From: Phocaeicola sp. | GTDB lineage: Bacteria; Bacteroidota; Bacteroidia; Bacteroidales; Bacteroidaceae | DNA: 64,000 nucleotides | Direction: 5' to 3' | Assembly: GCA_020026225.1 (NCBI GenBank) | Contig: JAHHQU010000002.1 | Coordinates: 21,202-85,201, forward strand | In this document: positions 43,424 through 53,503 of the stretch, in pieces | Numbering within the stretch: position 1 is the first letter of the stretch | How the letters are laid out: each line of letters starts with the position of its first letter | Position numbers and translations under genes: made by a program | The notes under the pieces: model-generated | Seen by the model: the letters and a program-made list of their open reading frames with translations, nothing else | Told to the model about the DNA's origin: nothing | The model's database searches: none

Positions 43424-44533
43424 ATGGCTGGAAACAACACATTATTAGAGAAACTGGATGGGTTGGTTGCTCGTTTTGAGGAAGTGTCAACCCTTATTAC
43501 AGACCCTAACGTAATTGCCGACCAAAAACGATACGTAAAACTTACCAAAGAGTATAAAGATTTGGGAGACATCATGAAGGCTCGCAAGGAATACATTCAG
43601 TGTTTGAATGGTCTGGAAGAAGCCAAGCTCATGATGACCGAAAGCGATCCGGAAATGAAGGAAATGGCACGCGAAGAAGCAGCTGCTTGTGAAGCGCGCA
43701 TACCAGAACTGGAAACGGAAATCAAATTGCTCCTCGTTCCTGCCGACCCTCAAGATGACCGTAACGCGATTCTTGAAATACGCGGTGGTACAGGTGGTGA
43801 TGAAGCTGCCATCTTTGCTGGCGACTTGTTCCGTATGTACTCTAAATATTGCGAATCGAAGGGATGGAAACTTGAAGCATCCAATGCCAACGAAGGAGCA
43901 GCCGGTGGTTTTAAAGAAATCATCTGTTCCGTATCGGGTGAAAACGTGTATGGCACATTAAAATATGAATCTGGAGTTCACCGCGTACAACGTGTGCCGG
44001 CTACCGAGACTCAAGGACGTGTACATACATCAGCCGCATCTGTAGCTGTGCTTCCAGAAGCCGAGCCTTTCGACGTAGAGATCAACGAAGGTGAAATCAA
44101 ATGGGATACATTCCGAAGCGGCGGTGCTGGCGGACAGAATGTAAATAAGGTAGAATCAGGTGTACGTCTGCGCTATAATTGGAAGAACCCGAACACAGGC
44201 GTAGTAGATGAGATTCTGATTGAATGTACCGAGACCCGTGACCAGCCTAAAAATAAAGAACGTGCACTTTCACGCTTACGTACCTTTATTTATGATAAAG
44301 AACGACAGAAGTACGATGAAGACATCGCTTCTAAGCGTAAGACGATGGTAAGTACGGGCGACCGCTCAGCTAAGATCCGTACTTATAACTACCCGCAAGG
44401 ACGTATCACCGATCATCGTATCAACTATACGATTTACAACTTAAACGCTTTCATGGATGGCGATATACAAGACTGTATAGACCACCTGATAGTCGCTGAG
44501 AATACCGAACGTCTGAAAGCAAGTGAATTATAA
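43424..44533 (+). CDS. prfA: Peptide chain release factor 1
   Basis: A 369-residue translation release factor reading UAA and UAG. The RF1 recognition loop VPATE (the PxT motif, PAT) and the GGQ motif in RSGGAGGQNVNKVESGVRL are both present, as are the conserved TETQGRVHTSAASVAV and RITDHRINYTIYNL. Length is typical. It is four bases after the micro-ORF and 34 bases before pyrF, so co-transcription is likely. Confidence 0.98.
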   Translation: MAGNNTLLEKLDGLVARFEEVSTLITDPNVIADQKRYVKLTKEYKDLGDIMKARKEYIQCLNGLEEAKLMMTESDPEMKEMAREEAAACEARIPELETEIKLLLVPADPQDDRNAILEIRGGTGGDEAAIFAGDLFRMYSKYCESKGWKLEASNANEGAAGGFKEIICSVSGENVYGTLKYESGVHRVQRVPATETQGRVHTSAASVAVLPEAEPFDVEINEGEIKWDTFRSGGAGGQNVNKVESGVRLRYNWKNPNTGVVDEILIECTETRDQPKNKERALSRLRTFIYDKERQKYDEDIASKRKTMVSTGDRSAKIRTYNYPQGRITDHRINYTIYNLNAFMDGDIQDCIDHLIVAENTERLKASEL

Positions 44534-44567
44534 ATTATAACATGTATATTTCTAAAGATATTACATC

Positions 44568-45392
44568 ATGAAAAAACAAGAACTGGTAGAAAACATTAAA
44601 CAGAAAAAATCTTTCCTCTGCGTAGGTTTGGATACTGATATCAAAAAGATTCCTGAATTCCTTTTGAAAGAGGAAGATCCAATCTTTGCATTTAACAAGG
44701 CCATCATTGACGCTACAGCTCCTTACTGTATCGCTTACAAACCAAACTTGGCTTTCTATGAAAGCATGGGTGTAAAGGGATGGATTTCTTTCGAGAAGAC
44801 TATTGAATACATCAAGAAAAATTACCCTGAACAGTTTATCATCGCTGATGCTAAACGTGGTGACATCGGTAATACATCTGCCATGTATGCTCGTACTTTC
44901 TTCGAAGAATTAGACATCGACTCTGTTACTGTAGCTCCTTACATGGGTGAAGACAGCGTAACTCCGTTCTTGACTTATGAAAACAAATGGGTGATTTTAT
45001 TGGCTTTGACTTCTAACAAAGGTTCACACGATTTCCAGTTGACAGCTGATACTGAAGGCGAACGTTTGTTTGAAAAAGTATTGCGCAAATCGCAGGAATG
45101 GGCAAACGATGAAAACATGATGTATGTAGTAGGTGCAACCCAAGGACGTATGTTTGAAGACATCCGTAAGATTGTTCCTAACCATTTCTTGTTGGTTCCT
45201 GGTATCGGTGCTCAGGGTGGTTCTTTGGAAGAAGTCTGCAAATATGGTATGACCAAAGAATGTGGTCTGATTGTCAACTCAAGCCGTGCCATCATTTACG
45301 CTGACAAGACTGAAAACTTTGCACAGGCTGCAGGCGAAGCTGCTCACAAAGTACAGCAACAAATGGAAGAGCAATTGAAAGCTATTTTATAA
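44568..45392 (+). CDS. pyrF: Orotidine 5'-phosphate decarboxylase
   Basis: A 274-residue enzyme making UMP from OMP in the cytoplasm. The active-site block is [21 protein letters not shown] with the conserved D-x-[17 protein letters not shown] and the phosphate-binding [10 protein letters not shown] follow. The length fits the type 2 (longer) PyrF subfamily common in Bacteroidetes. It closes the purM-prfA-pyrF run, followed by a strong terminator. Confidence 0.96.
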   Translation: MKKQELVENIKQKKSFLCVGLDTDIKKIPEFLLKEEDPIFAFNKAIIDATAPYCIAYKPNLAFYESMGVKGWISFEKTIEYIKKNYPEQFIIADAKRGDIGNTSAMYARTFFEELDIDSVTVAPYMGEDSVTPFLTYENKWVILLALTSNKGSHDFQLTADTEGERLFEKVLRKSQEWANDENMMYVVGATQGRMFEDIRKIVPNHFLLVPGIGAQGGSLEEVCKYGMTKECGLIVNSSRAIIYADKTENFAQAAGEAAHKVQQQMEEQLKAIL

Positions 45393-45440
45393 TTTTACTC
45401 CCATACCGTTCATCGGTAAAGTACCGGCAGTAAATCATTG

Positions 45441-45496
45441 AAAAATCTGCAAGAAGTGAATTCGTTAAGGATTCTTTCTTGCAGATTTTTGTTTTT
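45441..45496 (+). terminator. Terminator after pyrF
   Basis: A perfect 15-bp stem (45441-45455 with 45476-45490) and a T-rich run. Confidence 0.92.
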
Positions 45497-45937
45497 CTCC
45501 CCACAAAATCTCTCCAAACGAAATATTTCAATTCACTATCTGGTAAAAAAAAGATAGAAAAACTTCATGACAACAAGAAACAGCTTAACCGTATAAAGCA
45601 AAACAAGATAAAAAGAAAGAATGTCTACAAAATCCAGATTCACGACAAGCTAAGGATATGAATTTCAATCAAGTGCACCCCTCTCCTCAAGGAAGAAAAA
45701 CAAATTTCTACTGAAAGAGAAAGTCTCCATCAAATACTTCCATAAAATACGGACTTTTTTTTTACATTTCCAGCGACATAAAATGCGTTAAAAAGAGGAG
45801 ATTTACAAATAATTCATATTTTATACGGATATATAAAAAAAAAATACGTAATTTGCATAATTAATATAACGAGCTATTTACATCGTATATATTAACAAAT
45901 AATAATAGAAACACTAAGGAAATAAAAGATAGTAATT
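45497..45937. other. AT-rich interval before the lipid A operon
   Basis: No gene is credible; the one 60-codon lysine-rich frame has no start region or coding look. The last 150 bases are very A/T-rich and should hold the lpxD promoter (TAATTTGC near 45850 is an imperfect -7 box). Confidence 0.45.
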
Positions 45938-46978
45938 ATGGAGTTCTCAGCTAAACAAATTGCAGAATATATCCAAGGAGTAATCGTAGGAGACGAAAAT
46001 GCAACCGTTCATACCTTTGCAAAAATAGAGGAAGGCATCCCGGGCGCATTGTCATTTCTGTCAAATCCCAAATACACTCATTACATCTACGATACCCAGT
46101 CGTCTATTGTACTAGTAAATAAAGATTTCGAGCCAGAACATGAAGTTAAGGCTACTTTAATCAAGGTTGACAACGCTTATGAAAGTTTGGCGAAACTGAT
46201 GACTCTTTACGAAGCTAGTATTCCTAAAAAGACAGGAATCGATCCGCTAGCATCTATTGCAAAAAATGTAAAATTGGGAGAAAATGTTTACGTAGGTCCG
46301 TTCGCCTGCATAGAAGAAGGTGCAGAAATCGGTGACAATGCGTACATTCATCCGCACGTTACAATAGGTTACAATGCCAAAGTTGGCGAAAATTCTATTC
46401 TATATCCTCATGTAACCATTTACCATGACTGCCGAGTTGGCAAGAATTGTATTCTTCATGCTGGTTCAGTAGTAGGAGCTGACGGTTTCGGATTCGCTCC
46501 TTCCCCAGCAGGTTACGAAAAGATTCCTCAAATCGGTATTGCCATCTTAGAAGATGATGTAGAAATCGGTGCAAACACTTGCGTTGACCGTGCTACAATG
46601 GGTGCCACTGTTGTCCATAAAGGAGTGAAGTTGGATAATCTCATCCAGATAGCCCACAATGTGGAAGTCGGCAGCCATACCGTAATGGCTTCACAAGTAG
46701 GTGTAGCCGGTTCTGCTAAAATAGGTGAATGGTGTATGTTCGGTGGCCAAGTAGGTATAGCCGGACACATTAAAGTAGGTGACCGTGTAAATATCGGTGC
46801 ACAATCCGGTATTCCTGGAAACATTAAATCTGGAGTTTCATTGATGGGATATCCCGCAATAGACCCAAGACAGTTCGCACGTTCAGCAGCCATTTACAAG
46901 AAGTTGCCTGAAATGTACTCAGAACTTGGACGACTCCAAAAAGAAATTGAAGAACTAAAAAAATTAACAAATAAATAA
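45938..46978 (+). CDS. lpxD: UDP-3-O-(R-3-hydroxyacyl)glucosamine N-acyltransferase
   Basis: A 346-residue cytoplasmic enzyme of lipid A synthesis that adds the N-linked hydroxyacyl chain. An N-terminal uridine-binding domain (1-100; [37 protein letters not shown]) precedes a left-handed beta-helix of hexapeptide repeats (about 105-300) with the active-site His region [10 protein letters not shown], and a C-terminal helix. It opens the lpxD-lpxC/fabZ-lpxA set, with only three bases to the next gene. Confidence 0.98.
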   Translation: MEFSAKQIAEYIQGVIVGDENATVHTFAKIEEGIPGALSFLSNPKYTHYIYDTQSSIVLVNKDFEPEHEVKATLIKVDNAYESLAKLMTLYEASIPKKTGIDPLASIAKNVKLGENVYVGPFACIEEGAEIGDNAYIHPHVTIGYNAKVGENSILYPHVTIYHDCRVGKNCILHAGSVVGADGFGFAPSPAGYEKIPQIGIAILEDDVEIGANTCVDRATMGATVVHKGVKLDNLIQIAHNVEVGSHTVMASQVGVAGSAKIGEWCMFGGQVGIAGHIKVGDRVNIGAQSGIPGNIKSGVSLMGYPAIDPRQFARSAAIYKKLPEMYSELGRLQKEIEELKKLTNK

Positions 46979-46981
46979 CCC

Positions 46982-48367
46982 ATGTTGAAACAAAGAACCT
47001 TAAAAGGCAGCTTTTCATTGAATGGAAAGGGACTTCATACCGGAGTCAATCTAACCGTAACATTCAATCCTGCCCCAGAGCATCACGGGTATAAAATCCA
47101 GCGCATTGACCTTGATGACCAGCCCATCATTGATGCTGTAGCAGAAAACGTAGTAGAAACTACTCGCGGCACTGTTTTAGCTAAGAATGAGGTAAAAGTC
47201 AGCACTGTAGAACATGCAATGGCAGCATTGTATGCAGCAGGTATCGACAACTGTCTGATTCAGGTAAACGGACCAGAATTTCCTATCTTAGACGGTAGCG
47301 CCAAGGCCTATGTGGAATGCATTGCAAGAGTAGGAATCGAAGAGCAGTCTGCTCCCAAAGATTACTACATCATCAAAAAGAAAATTGAATTCCGTGACGA
47401 TAAAACCGGTTCTTCCATCATCGTTCTTCCAGATGACAGATTCAGTATCAACACGTTGATTTCGTATGACTCTGCCATTTTGAGCAATCAGTTTGCTACC
47501 TTGGAGAACATGGAAGACTTCCCTAATGAAATAGCTTGTGCACGTACCTTCGTTTTTGTCCGTGAAATCGAACCCCTTCTGGGTTACGGCTTAATCAAGG
47601 GTGGCGACTTGGACAATGCCATCGTTATCTACGAAAAGCAGATGACCCAAGAAAACTACGACAAGTTGGCCGACATCATGAATGTACCGCACATGGACGC
47701 AAGCAAATTAGGCTACATCAACCATATACCTTTGGTTTGGCCTAATGAACCTGCCCGCCACAAGCTGCTGGACATTATCGGTGACTTGGCCCTCATCGGC
47801 AAGCCTATCAAGGGACGCATCATCGCCACTCGTCCAGGACATACCATCAACAACAAATTTGCACGCCAGATACGTAAGGAAATCAAAATCCATGAAATCC
47901 AAGCACCGGTATACAACTGCAACGAACCTCCTTTGATGGACGTAAACCGCATCCGCGAACTGCTTCCTCATCGCTATCCGTTCCAGTTGGTCGACAAGGT
48001 AATCGAGATGGGTGCAAACTACATCATCGGTGTAAAGAACGTAACGTCGAACGAACCATTCTTCCAAGGACACTTCCCTGAAGAACCTGTCATGCCAGGC
48101 GTTCTGCAGATTGAAGCAATGGCTCAGGTAGGCGGACTGCTCGTTTTAAATTCTATCAGCGAACCAGAAAAGTATTCAACTTACTTCTTGAAGATCGACA
48201 ATGTAAAATTCCGTCAGAAAGTAGTTCCAGGTGATACTTTATTATTCCGAGTAGAAATGATTGACCCAATTCGTCGTGGCATCTCAACCATGAGAGGCTA
48301 TGTATTCGTGGGAGAAAAAATTGTCTGTGAAGCCGAATTCATGGCACAAATTGTAAAAAACAAATAA
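46982..48367 (+). CDS. lpxC-fabZ: Bifunctional LpxC deacetylase / FabZ dehydratase fusion
   Basis: A 461-residue fusion. Residues 1-300 are LpxC, the zinc deacetylase committing UDP-GlcNAc to lipid A: TVEHAMAALYAAGIDNC, FPILDGSAKAYV, ARTFVFVREIEPL, and a zinc-ligand segment RHKLLDIIGDLALIG. Residues about 315-461 are FabZ, the 3-hydroxyacyl-ACP dehydratase: the catalytic His in PHRYPFQLVDKV and Glu in PGVLQIEAMAQVGG. The fusion is typical of Bacteroidetes. It joins lipid A and fatty acid synthesis in one polypeptide. Confidence 0.97.
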   Translation: MLKQRTLKGSFSLNGKGLHTGVNLTVTFNPAPEHHGYKIQRIDLDDQPIIDAVAENVVETTRGTVLAKNEVKVSTVEHAMAALYAAGIDNCLIQVNGPEFPILDGSAKAYVECIARVGIEEQSAPKDYYIIKKKIEFRDDKTGSSIIVLPDDRFSINTLISYDSAILSNQFATLENMEDFPNEIACARTFVFVREIEPLLGYGLIKGGDLDNAIVIYEKQMTQENYDKLADIMNVPHMDASKLGYINHIPLVWPNEPARHKLLDIIGDLALIGKPIKGRIIATRPGHTINNKFARQIRKEIKIHEIQAPVYNCNEPPLMDVNRIRELLPHRYPFQLVDKVIEMGANYIIGVKNVTSNEPFFQGHFPEEPVMPGVLQIEAMAQVGGLLVLNSISEPEKYSTYFLKIDNVKFRQKVVPGDTLLFRVEMIDPIRRGISTMRGYVFVGEKIVCEAEFMAQIVKNK

Positions 48368-48373
48368 GTAACT

Positions 48374-49141
48374 ATGATAAGTCCACTAGCACATATTCAT
48401 CCTGAGGCTAAAATTGGAAACAATGTTGAAATAGGTCCTTTCGTTTACATCGACAAGAATGTAGTAATAGGCGACAACAATGTCATCATGCCCAATGCAA
48501 CAATCCTTTATGGAGCACGCATCGGCAATGGCAACACCATTTTCCCCAATGCAGTCATTTCAGCCATCCCTCAAGATTTGAAATTTAGAGGCGAAGAATC
48601 AACCGCTGAAATCGGAGACAACAACACCATCCGTGAAAACGTTACCATCAACCGCGGAACCGCAGCCAAAGGAAAGACGATAGTAGGCAACAACAACCTT
48701 CTTATGGAAGGCGTACACGTTGCTCACGATGCCATCATCGGAAACGGTTGCATCATTGGAAATGCCACTAAGTTTGCCGGAGAAACAGTTATTGACGACT
48801 TCTCTATCATCAGTGCCAGCGTATTGATGCATCAGTTCTGCCGTGTAGGTGGATACGGCATGCTTCAAGGTGGAAGCCGCTTCAGCAAGGATATTCCTCC
48901 GTTCATTATTGCAGGACGTGACCCTATCACTTATTGCGGAATCAACATTGTAGGCCTTCGCCGTCGCGGTTTTTCAAACGAGCTCATCGAGAACATTCAC
49001 AACGCTTACCGTATCATCTACAGCAGCGGAAAGAATGTAAGTGAAGCACTGGAACAAGTTAAACAGGAGGTACCGATGTCACCTGAGATTGAATATATCA
49101 TTCAGTTCATCGAATCTTCTAAGCGAGGTATTATCCGATAA
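48374..49141 (+). CDS. lpxA: UDP-N-acetylglucosamine acyltransferase
   Basis: A 255-residue cytoplasmic hexapeptide-repeat enzyme that makes the first acyl transfer of lipid A. Typical motifs: SPLAHIHPEAKIGNNVEIGPF, ENVTINRGTAAKGKTIVG, MEGVHVAHDAIIGNGCIIGN with the catalytic His, and HQFCRVGGYGMLQGGSRFSKDIPPF. It follows the fusion gene by six bases. Confidence 0.98.
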   Translation: MISPLAHIHPEAKIGNNVEIGPFVYIDKNVVIGDNNVIMPNATILYGARIGNGNTIFPNAVISAIPQDLKFRGEESTAEIGDNNTIRENVTINRGTAAKGKTIVGNNNLLMEGVHVAHDAIIGNGCIIGNATKFAGETVIDDFSIISASVLMHQFCRVGGYGMLQGGSRFSKDIPPFIIAGRDPITYCGINIVGLRRRGFSNELIENIHNAYRIIYSSGKNVSEALEQVKQEVPMSPEIEYIIQFIESSKRGIIR

Positions 49142-49192
49142 ATATTTTTTGTGTATCTTTACCGAATCAACAGAAACTAAAAAATAAGCAAA

Positions 49193-49738
49193 ATGGTATA
49201 TAAATTTAGAATTATATCCGATGAAGTTGACGACTTCTTGCGCGAAATCAAGATCGACTCTGAAGCTTCATTCTATGAACTGCATGAAGCAATTCTTAAA
49301 TGCTGTGGTTATTCCAATGACCAGATGACTTCTTTCTTTACTTGTGACGATGACTGGGAAAAAGAAACTGAAATCACCCTGGAAGATATGGGTAATGACA
49401 GTTCTGAAGAAGATTCTTACATCATGAAAGATACACCGCTGAGCGAACTTCTTGAAGATGAAAAACAGAAAATGATTTATGTCTTCGACCCATTGGCTGA
49501 ACGTGTATTCTTCATTGAATTATCTGAAATCATTACAGGAAAGGACTTGGCTAAAGCCGTATGTTCTCGTAAGGAAGGACAAGCTCCTGCTCAGACTATC
49601 GACTTTGACGAACAAATGGTTACCAACCCTTCTATCGACTTAGATGAAAACTTCTATGGAGATGAAGACTTTAATATGGACGACTTCGATACCGAAGGAT
49701 TCGATATTGGCAATGGTAATCCTTACGATAAAGAATAA
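49193..49738 (+). CDS. Plasmid pRiA4b ORF-3-like acidic protein
   Basis: A 181-residue cytoplasmic protein. Residues 1-125 match the pRiA4b ORF-3-like (PRiA4_ORF3) fold seen widely in Bacteroidetes: VYKFRIISDEVDDFLREIKIDSEASFYELHEAIL, YSNDQMTSFFTCDDDWEKETEITL and a KMIYVFDPLAERVFFIELSEI strand pair. The tail (about 135-181) is very acidic and rich in D/E (DLDENFYGDEDFNMDDFDTE). Its function is unknown; some annotations call it an IS passenger, but no IS is present here. It lies in the same transcription unit after lpxA and is closed by a terminator before miaA. Confidence 0.8.
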   Translation: MVYKFRIISDEVDDFLREIKIDSEASFYELHEAILKCCGYSNDQMTSFFTCDDDWEKETEITLEDMGNDSSEEDSYIMKDTPLSELLEDEKQKMIYVFDPLAERVFFIELSEIITGKDLAKAVCSRKEGQAPAQTIDFDEQMVTNPSIDLDENFYGDEDFNMDDFDTEGFDIGNGNPYDKE

Positions 49739-49759
49739 TATTGTATATCAGAGAATATA

Positions 49760-49822
49760 ACGAAGGACCTTGTCCGCTTCTTTTCCCTCAGAAAAGTCAC
49801 GGCAAGGTCCTTCGTCGTTTTT
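49760..49822 (+). terminator. Terminator between the acidic-protein gene and miaA
   Basis: A perfect 13-bp stem (49760-49772 with 49803-49815) with a T-rich tail. It ends about 15 bases before the miaA ATG, so miaA must be read through it or be started very close to it. Confidence 0.85.
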
Positions 49823-49838
49823 ATTTATCCACATGCTT

Positions 49839-50750
49839 ATGAACAAACCTTCTTTAATCGTCCTTATAGGCCCTACAGGGGTGGGAAAAACCGAACTGAG
49901 TCTCTCCATAGCCGAGAAATATCATACTTCCATCATTTCAGCCGACTCCCGACAGCTTTACGGCGACTTAAAAATCGGTACTGCCGCTCCTACTCCCGAA
50001 CAACTGGCACGAGTCACACATTACTTTGTCGGTACCTTAAAACTGACCGATTACTACAGTGCAGCCCAATATGAGGCTGAAGTAATGAAAAAGCTGGACG
50101 AACTTTTTAAAGTGCAGAATGTGGTACTGCTTACGGGAGGCTCCATGATGTATGTAGACGCGGTTTGCAAAGGAATCGATGATATTCCTACGGTAGATAA
50201 AGAAACGCGTGAAATGATGATGAAACGCTACGAGGAGAAAGGACTGGAACAATTGTGTGGAGAACTCAAAGTACTGGATCCAGAATACTACGCGACAGTC
50301 GACTTGAAAAACCCCAAAAGAGTGATTCATGCACTGGAAATTTGCTACATGACCGGAAAAACATATACTTCTTTCCGCACACAAAGCAAAAAAGAACGTC
50401 CGTTCAACATCATCAAAATCGGATTGAAAAGAGAACGAGAAGAATTATATGACCGAATCAACCGAAGAGTGGACATCATGATGGAAGAAGGACTCTTAGA
50501 AGAAGCCAAGCGTGTATATCCGTACAAGGAATTGAACTCGCTGAATACAGTCGGCTACAAAGAGATGTTCAACTATTTGGATGGAATATGGGACCTACCT
50601 TTTGCTATTGAAAAGATAAAGCAGAATTCGCGCATTTATTCACGCAAACAAATGACCTGGTTCAAACGTGATGAAGAAATCACTTGGTTTCACCCAGACG
50701 AAAAAGATGCAATCCTATCACACATTGATGCCTGCTTGCAGAAAATATAA
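49839..50750 (+). CDS. miaA: tRNA dimethylallyltransferase
   Basis: A 303-residue enzyme that puts a dimethylallyl group on A37 of tRNAs reading U-starting codons. The P-loop is [16 protein letters not shown]; also [39 protein letters not shown] and NTVGYKEMF are typical. Start is set at MNKPSL; ATG 49833 (two codons earlier) is equally possible, while an earlier frame at 49770 lies inside the terminator stem and is rejected. No ribosome-binding site stands out. Confidence 0.95.
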   Translation: MNKPSLIVLIGPTGVGKTELSLSIAEKYHTSIISADSRQLYGDLKIGTAAPTPEQLARVTHYFVGTLKLTDYYSAAQYEAEVMKKLDELFKVQNVVLLTGGSMMYVDAVCKGIDDIPTVDKETREMMMKRYEEKGLEQLCGELKVLDPEYYATVDLKNPKRVIHALEICYMTGKTYTSFRTQSKKERPFNIIKIGLKREREELYDRINRRVDIMMEEGLLEEAKRVYPYKELNSLNTVGYKEMFNYLDGIWDLPFAIEKIKQNSRIYSRKQMTWFKRDEEITWFHPDEKDAILSHIDACLQKI

Positions 50751-50826
50751 GCAATTCTTCAATGCAAAGATAAGACTTCAGCAAGATTCCTCAGAAAAGA
50801 CATTATCCCTCGAATCAGAGGAAATA

Positions 50827-50869
50827 AAAAACGTCAAGGCACTTCTATAAAATGCCTTGACGTTTTTTA
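50827..50869. terminator. Bidirectional terminator between miaA and GT2 gene
   Basis: A perfect 15-bp stem (50827-50841 with 50853-50867), with A-run before and T-run after, so it can act on both convergent genes. Confidence 0.9.
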
Positions 50870-50937
50870 TTTCCTTTCTATAGCTTTTACTTCGGCAAGA
50901 AAACTTATACATTCTTCCTGAAACCAATGTATTGAAA

Positions 50938-51954
50938 TTATAAATCAGAATAAGTCTTCTTACCTCTTACTTTCGATTTCCAAAGGATACTGAAAGAAGT
51001 ACGTTCCGGAATATGCTGATTAACGGCTCGTTTCAGATTCTCACGGCGGCTTTCTTCAAAACGTGAACGCAGACGCTTAAACTGTCTGCGGGCACGAAAT
51101 ACAGCCCTGCAATCACCGAAATTTCCTTTCAAGAAGAAGACTGAAGCGGCCATAAAATCCAGGATGGAACGTTTGAACAAAACAGACTTCAATTCTTTTT
51201 CAGGAAGATTCTTATAAAGCATCAACAAATTGTTCCGAAAATTCAAGAAGGTCTTTCTCGGATTCTCTTTCTTCAATGTGGCTCCCCCTACATGATAAAC
51301 CATACTCTGAGGAACGCAATAGATTCCATATCCCCTACTGTGCAATCGCCAGCAAAGATCGATTTCCTCCATGTGTGCAAAAAAACGTCCATCCAATCCA
51401 CCTACCTGTTGATAGATGTCCGCACGAATCATCAAAGCTGCACCAGTTGCCCAGAATACCGGCAGAATAGTATCATACTGACCTTCGTCCTTTTCCACTA
51501 CATCAAAGATACGTCCTCGACAATATGGATAGCCCAACTTATCAATGAATCCTCCGGCTGCACCCGCATACTCGAAGCTTTCACGATGCCGATGACTCAA
51601 TATCTTAGGTTGGCAAGCCGCCGCTTCCGGATGACTGTCCATAAAATCCACCAAAGGATTCAGCCAGTCAGGAGTAACCTCCACGTCACTATTAAGCAAA
51701 ACGACATATTCAGCCTCAACCTGTGCAAGAGCACGGTTATACCCCTCAGCAAAGCCGTAATTCTCGTCAAGACGAATGATACGTACGGTAGGGAACTCCT
51801 CTTCCAACATCTTGCAAGAACCATCTGTAGAGCCATTGTCGGCTACACAAACTTCCACATCGTGTCCGGTTGAGCAGACTAAAACAGAAGGAAGAAATGC
51901 GCGCAGCATTTCTTCCCCATTCCAGTTCAGTATAACTATTGATATCTTTTTCAT
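50938..51954 (-). CDS. Glycosyltransferase family 2
   Basis: A 338-residue enzyme with the GT2 Rossmann-like GT-A fold: SIVILNWNGEEMLRAFLPSVL, the nucleotide DNGSTDGSC, the DXD-like LNSDVEV metal motif, ACQPKIL and FWATGAALMIRAD (rhamnosyltransferase-like signature) and HMEEIDLCWRLHSRGY. It probably adds a sugar to a surface polysaccharide or lipid on the inner face of the membrane; donor and acceptor unknown. Its ATG overlaps the stop of mtaB (ATGA), so translation may be coupled. Confidence 0.9.
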   Translation of the reverse strand: MKKISIVILNWNGEEMLRAFLPSVLVCSTGHDVEVCVADNGSTDGSCKMLEEEFPTVRIIRLDENYGFAEGYNRALAQVEAEYVVLLNSDVEVTPDWLNPLVDFMDSHPEAAACQPKILSHRHRESFEYAGAAGGFIDKLGYPYCRGRIFDVVEKDEGQYDTILPVFWATGAALMIRADIYQQVGGLDGRFFAHMEEIDLCWRLHSRGYGIYCVPQSMVYHVGGATLKKENPRKTFLNFRNNLLMLYKNLPEKELKSVLFKRSILDFMAASVFFLKGNFGDCRAVFRARRQFKRLRSRFEESRRENLKRAVNQHIPERTSFSILWKSKVRGKKTYSDL

Positions 51955-53267
51955 TTTATTTCTCCTTTCAAGGAGTTTCCATCCTCATTGAAATCCCCCA
52001 TAACCACATGTACCAGATGATTGTCCAAGTTGTCGTTATGAGCTAATTCCACACGAATATAATTATCTGTAAAGCCATGCATTGGCACTCCAGCTTTTGA
52101 TTTCTCCATCAATACAACGGCCTCTTTTCCGATATGTCGAGCATAGAATGCCTTCGTCTTTTCTTCTGACAAAGCAAGCAATCGCTGGCTACGTTCATGC
52201 TTTTCTTCCGGAGAAACCACATAATCGATTTTAAGTGCCTGGGTACCCGGACGTTCCGAATAGCTAAACACATGCAGCTGTGTTACATCCAATGACTTGA
52301 TGAAGTCATACGCTTTCTCGAAATATTCAGCCGTTTCACCACGTGTACCTACAATCACATCCACGCCAATAAAAGCATCCGGCATCAATTCCTTTATCTT
52401 CTTCACCTTTGACGCAAAAAGATCGGTCGTATATCGACGACGCATCAGTTTCAGCACTTCATCGCATCCAGACTGCAATGGAATGTGGAAATGCGGCATA
52501 AAGGCACGTGAATGAGCTACATACTCTATGATTTCATCGGTAAGCAGATTAGGTTCGATAGACGAAATACGGTAACGTTCGATTCCTTCCACCTGATCTA
52601 AAGCCTTTACCAAATCAAAGAAAGTTTCTCCGGTCGTCTTGCCGAAGTCACCAATATTCACTCCGGTGATAACAATTTCTTTTCCTCCTTCAGCAGCAGC
52701 CTGTCGAGCTTGAGCAACCAAATCTTCGATTTTTCCGTTGCGGCTTCTTCCTCGTGCAAAAGGAATGGTACAATAAGAACAGAAGTAGTCACATCCATCC
52801 TGTACTTTCAGGAAGTAACGGGTACGATCCCCTCGAGAGCAAGAAGCTGAAAACGTCCGAATGTCTTTAACAGCTGATGTAACCGCCTGTCCATGCTCCT
52901 TTTTGTGCAAATCACCTAAATAGTTGATCAGTTCTCCTTTCTGTTCGGCTCCGAGCACCAAATCAACGCCTTCGATATCCGCTACCTGCTCGGGCTTCAA
53001 TTGTGCATAACAACCAATAACCACGACAAATGCACCGGGATGGTTCTTTACCAAACGATGAATAGCCTGACGACATTTCTTGTCTGCCACTTCCGTTACC
53101 GAGCAAGTATTGACTACACAAATGTCGGCGACTTCACCTTTTCTCGCTTTTCGAACTCCCATCTCTTTCAAGGTTTTCCCCAAAGAGGAAGTCTCAGCAA
53201 AATTCAGTTTGCATCCTAATGTATAATAAACAGCTTTTTTATCTTGAAATACGGTAGTATCTATCAT
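51951..53267 (-). CDS. mtaB: tRNA t6A37 methylthiotransferase MtaB
   Basis: A 438-residue radical-SAM enzyme making ms2t6A37 in tRNAs that read A-starting codons. The start is at MIDTTVFQDK; a longer frame begins before the promoter. The N-terminal MTTase domain keeps YYTLGCKLNFAETSS, NTCSVTEVADKKCRQ and GCYAQLKPE (cluster cysteines); the radical-SAM triad is C-x3-C-x2-C in DGCDYFCSYC; a TRAM domain closes the protein. The gene shares ATGA with the following GT2 gene. Confidence 0.94.
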   Translation of the reverse strand: MIDTTVFQDKKAVYYTLGCKLNFAETSSLGKTLKEMGVRKARKGEVADICVVNTCSVTEVADKKCRQAIHRLVKNHPGAFVVVIGCYAQLKPEQVADIEGVDLVLGAEQKGELINYLGDLHKKEHGQAVTSAVKDIRTFSASCSRGDRTRYFLKVQDGCDYFCSYCTIPFARGRSRNGKIEDLVAQARQAAAEGGKEIVITGVNIGDFGKTTGETFFDLVKALDQVEGIERYRISSIEPNLLTDEIIEYVAHSRAFMPHFHIPLQSGCDEVLKLMRRRYTTDLFASKVKKIKELMPDAFIGVDVIVGTRGETAEYFEKAYDFIKSLDVTQLHVFSYSERPGTQALKIDYVVSPEEKHERSQRLLALSEEKTKAFYARHIGKEAVVLMEKSKAGVPMHGFTDNYIRVELAHNDNLDNHLVHVVMGDFNEDGNSLKGEIK

Positions 53268-53284
53268 AATGAATTTATTTTGTG

Positions 53285-53292
53285 CAAATTTA
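53285..53292 (-). promoter_or_regulatory. mtaB promoter -7 element
   Basis: Minus-strand TAAATTTG, with TTTA 19 bases upstream (53312-53315), one base from the -33 box. It lies 17 bases before the chosen ATG, which supports that start. Confidence 0.65.
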
Positions 53293-53444
53293 CTGATAAT
53301 TTCGGTATTAATAAAACAGCGACTTATCATTCAATGTTTGGAAAGGAATTAAAAAAATACAAAATTCCTTCAAACAACCAGCATATACCGACCGACATCG
53401 AAATACCGAACACTTGATTTGAATAGGAAAGAACATAAAAAGAA

Positions 53445-53476
53445 ACGCCCCGACAAGTTAGGACCTGTCGGGGCGT
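53445..53476 (-). terminator. Terminator of the rpsF-rpsR-rplI operon
   Basis: A perfect 11-bp GC-rich stem (53445-53455 with 53466-53476) and a T-rich tail on the minus strand. 53293-53444 between this and mtaB shows no gene. Confidence 0.9.
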
Positions 53477-53503
53477 CTTTATAAAGTATTTACAGATAGC
53501 GAA

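Noticed and set aside
45479..45661. 60-codon lysine-rich plus-strand frame after pyrF
   Set aside because: Starts inside the pyrF terminator stem and looks like AT-rich chance coding.
49193..49738. IS passenger gene
   Set aside because: Some family members carry that label, but no transposase, inverted repeats or target duplication are present.
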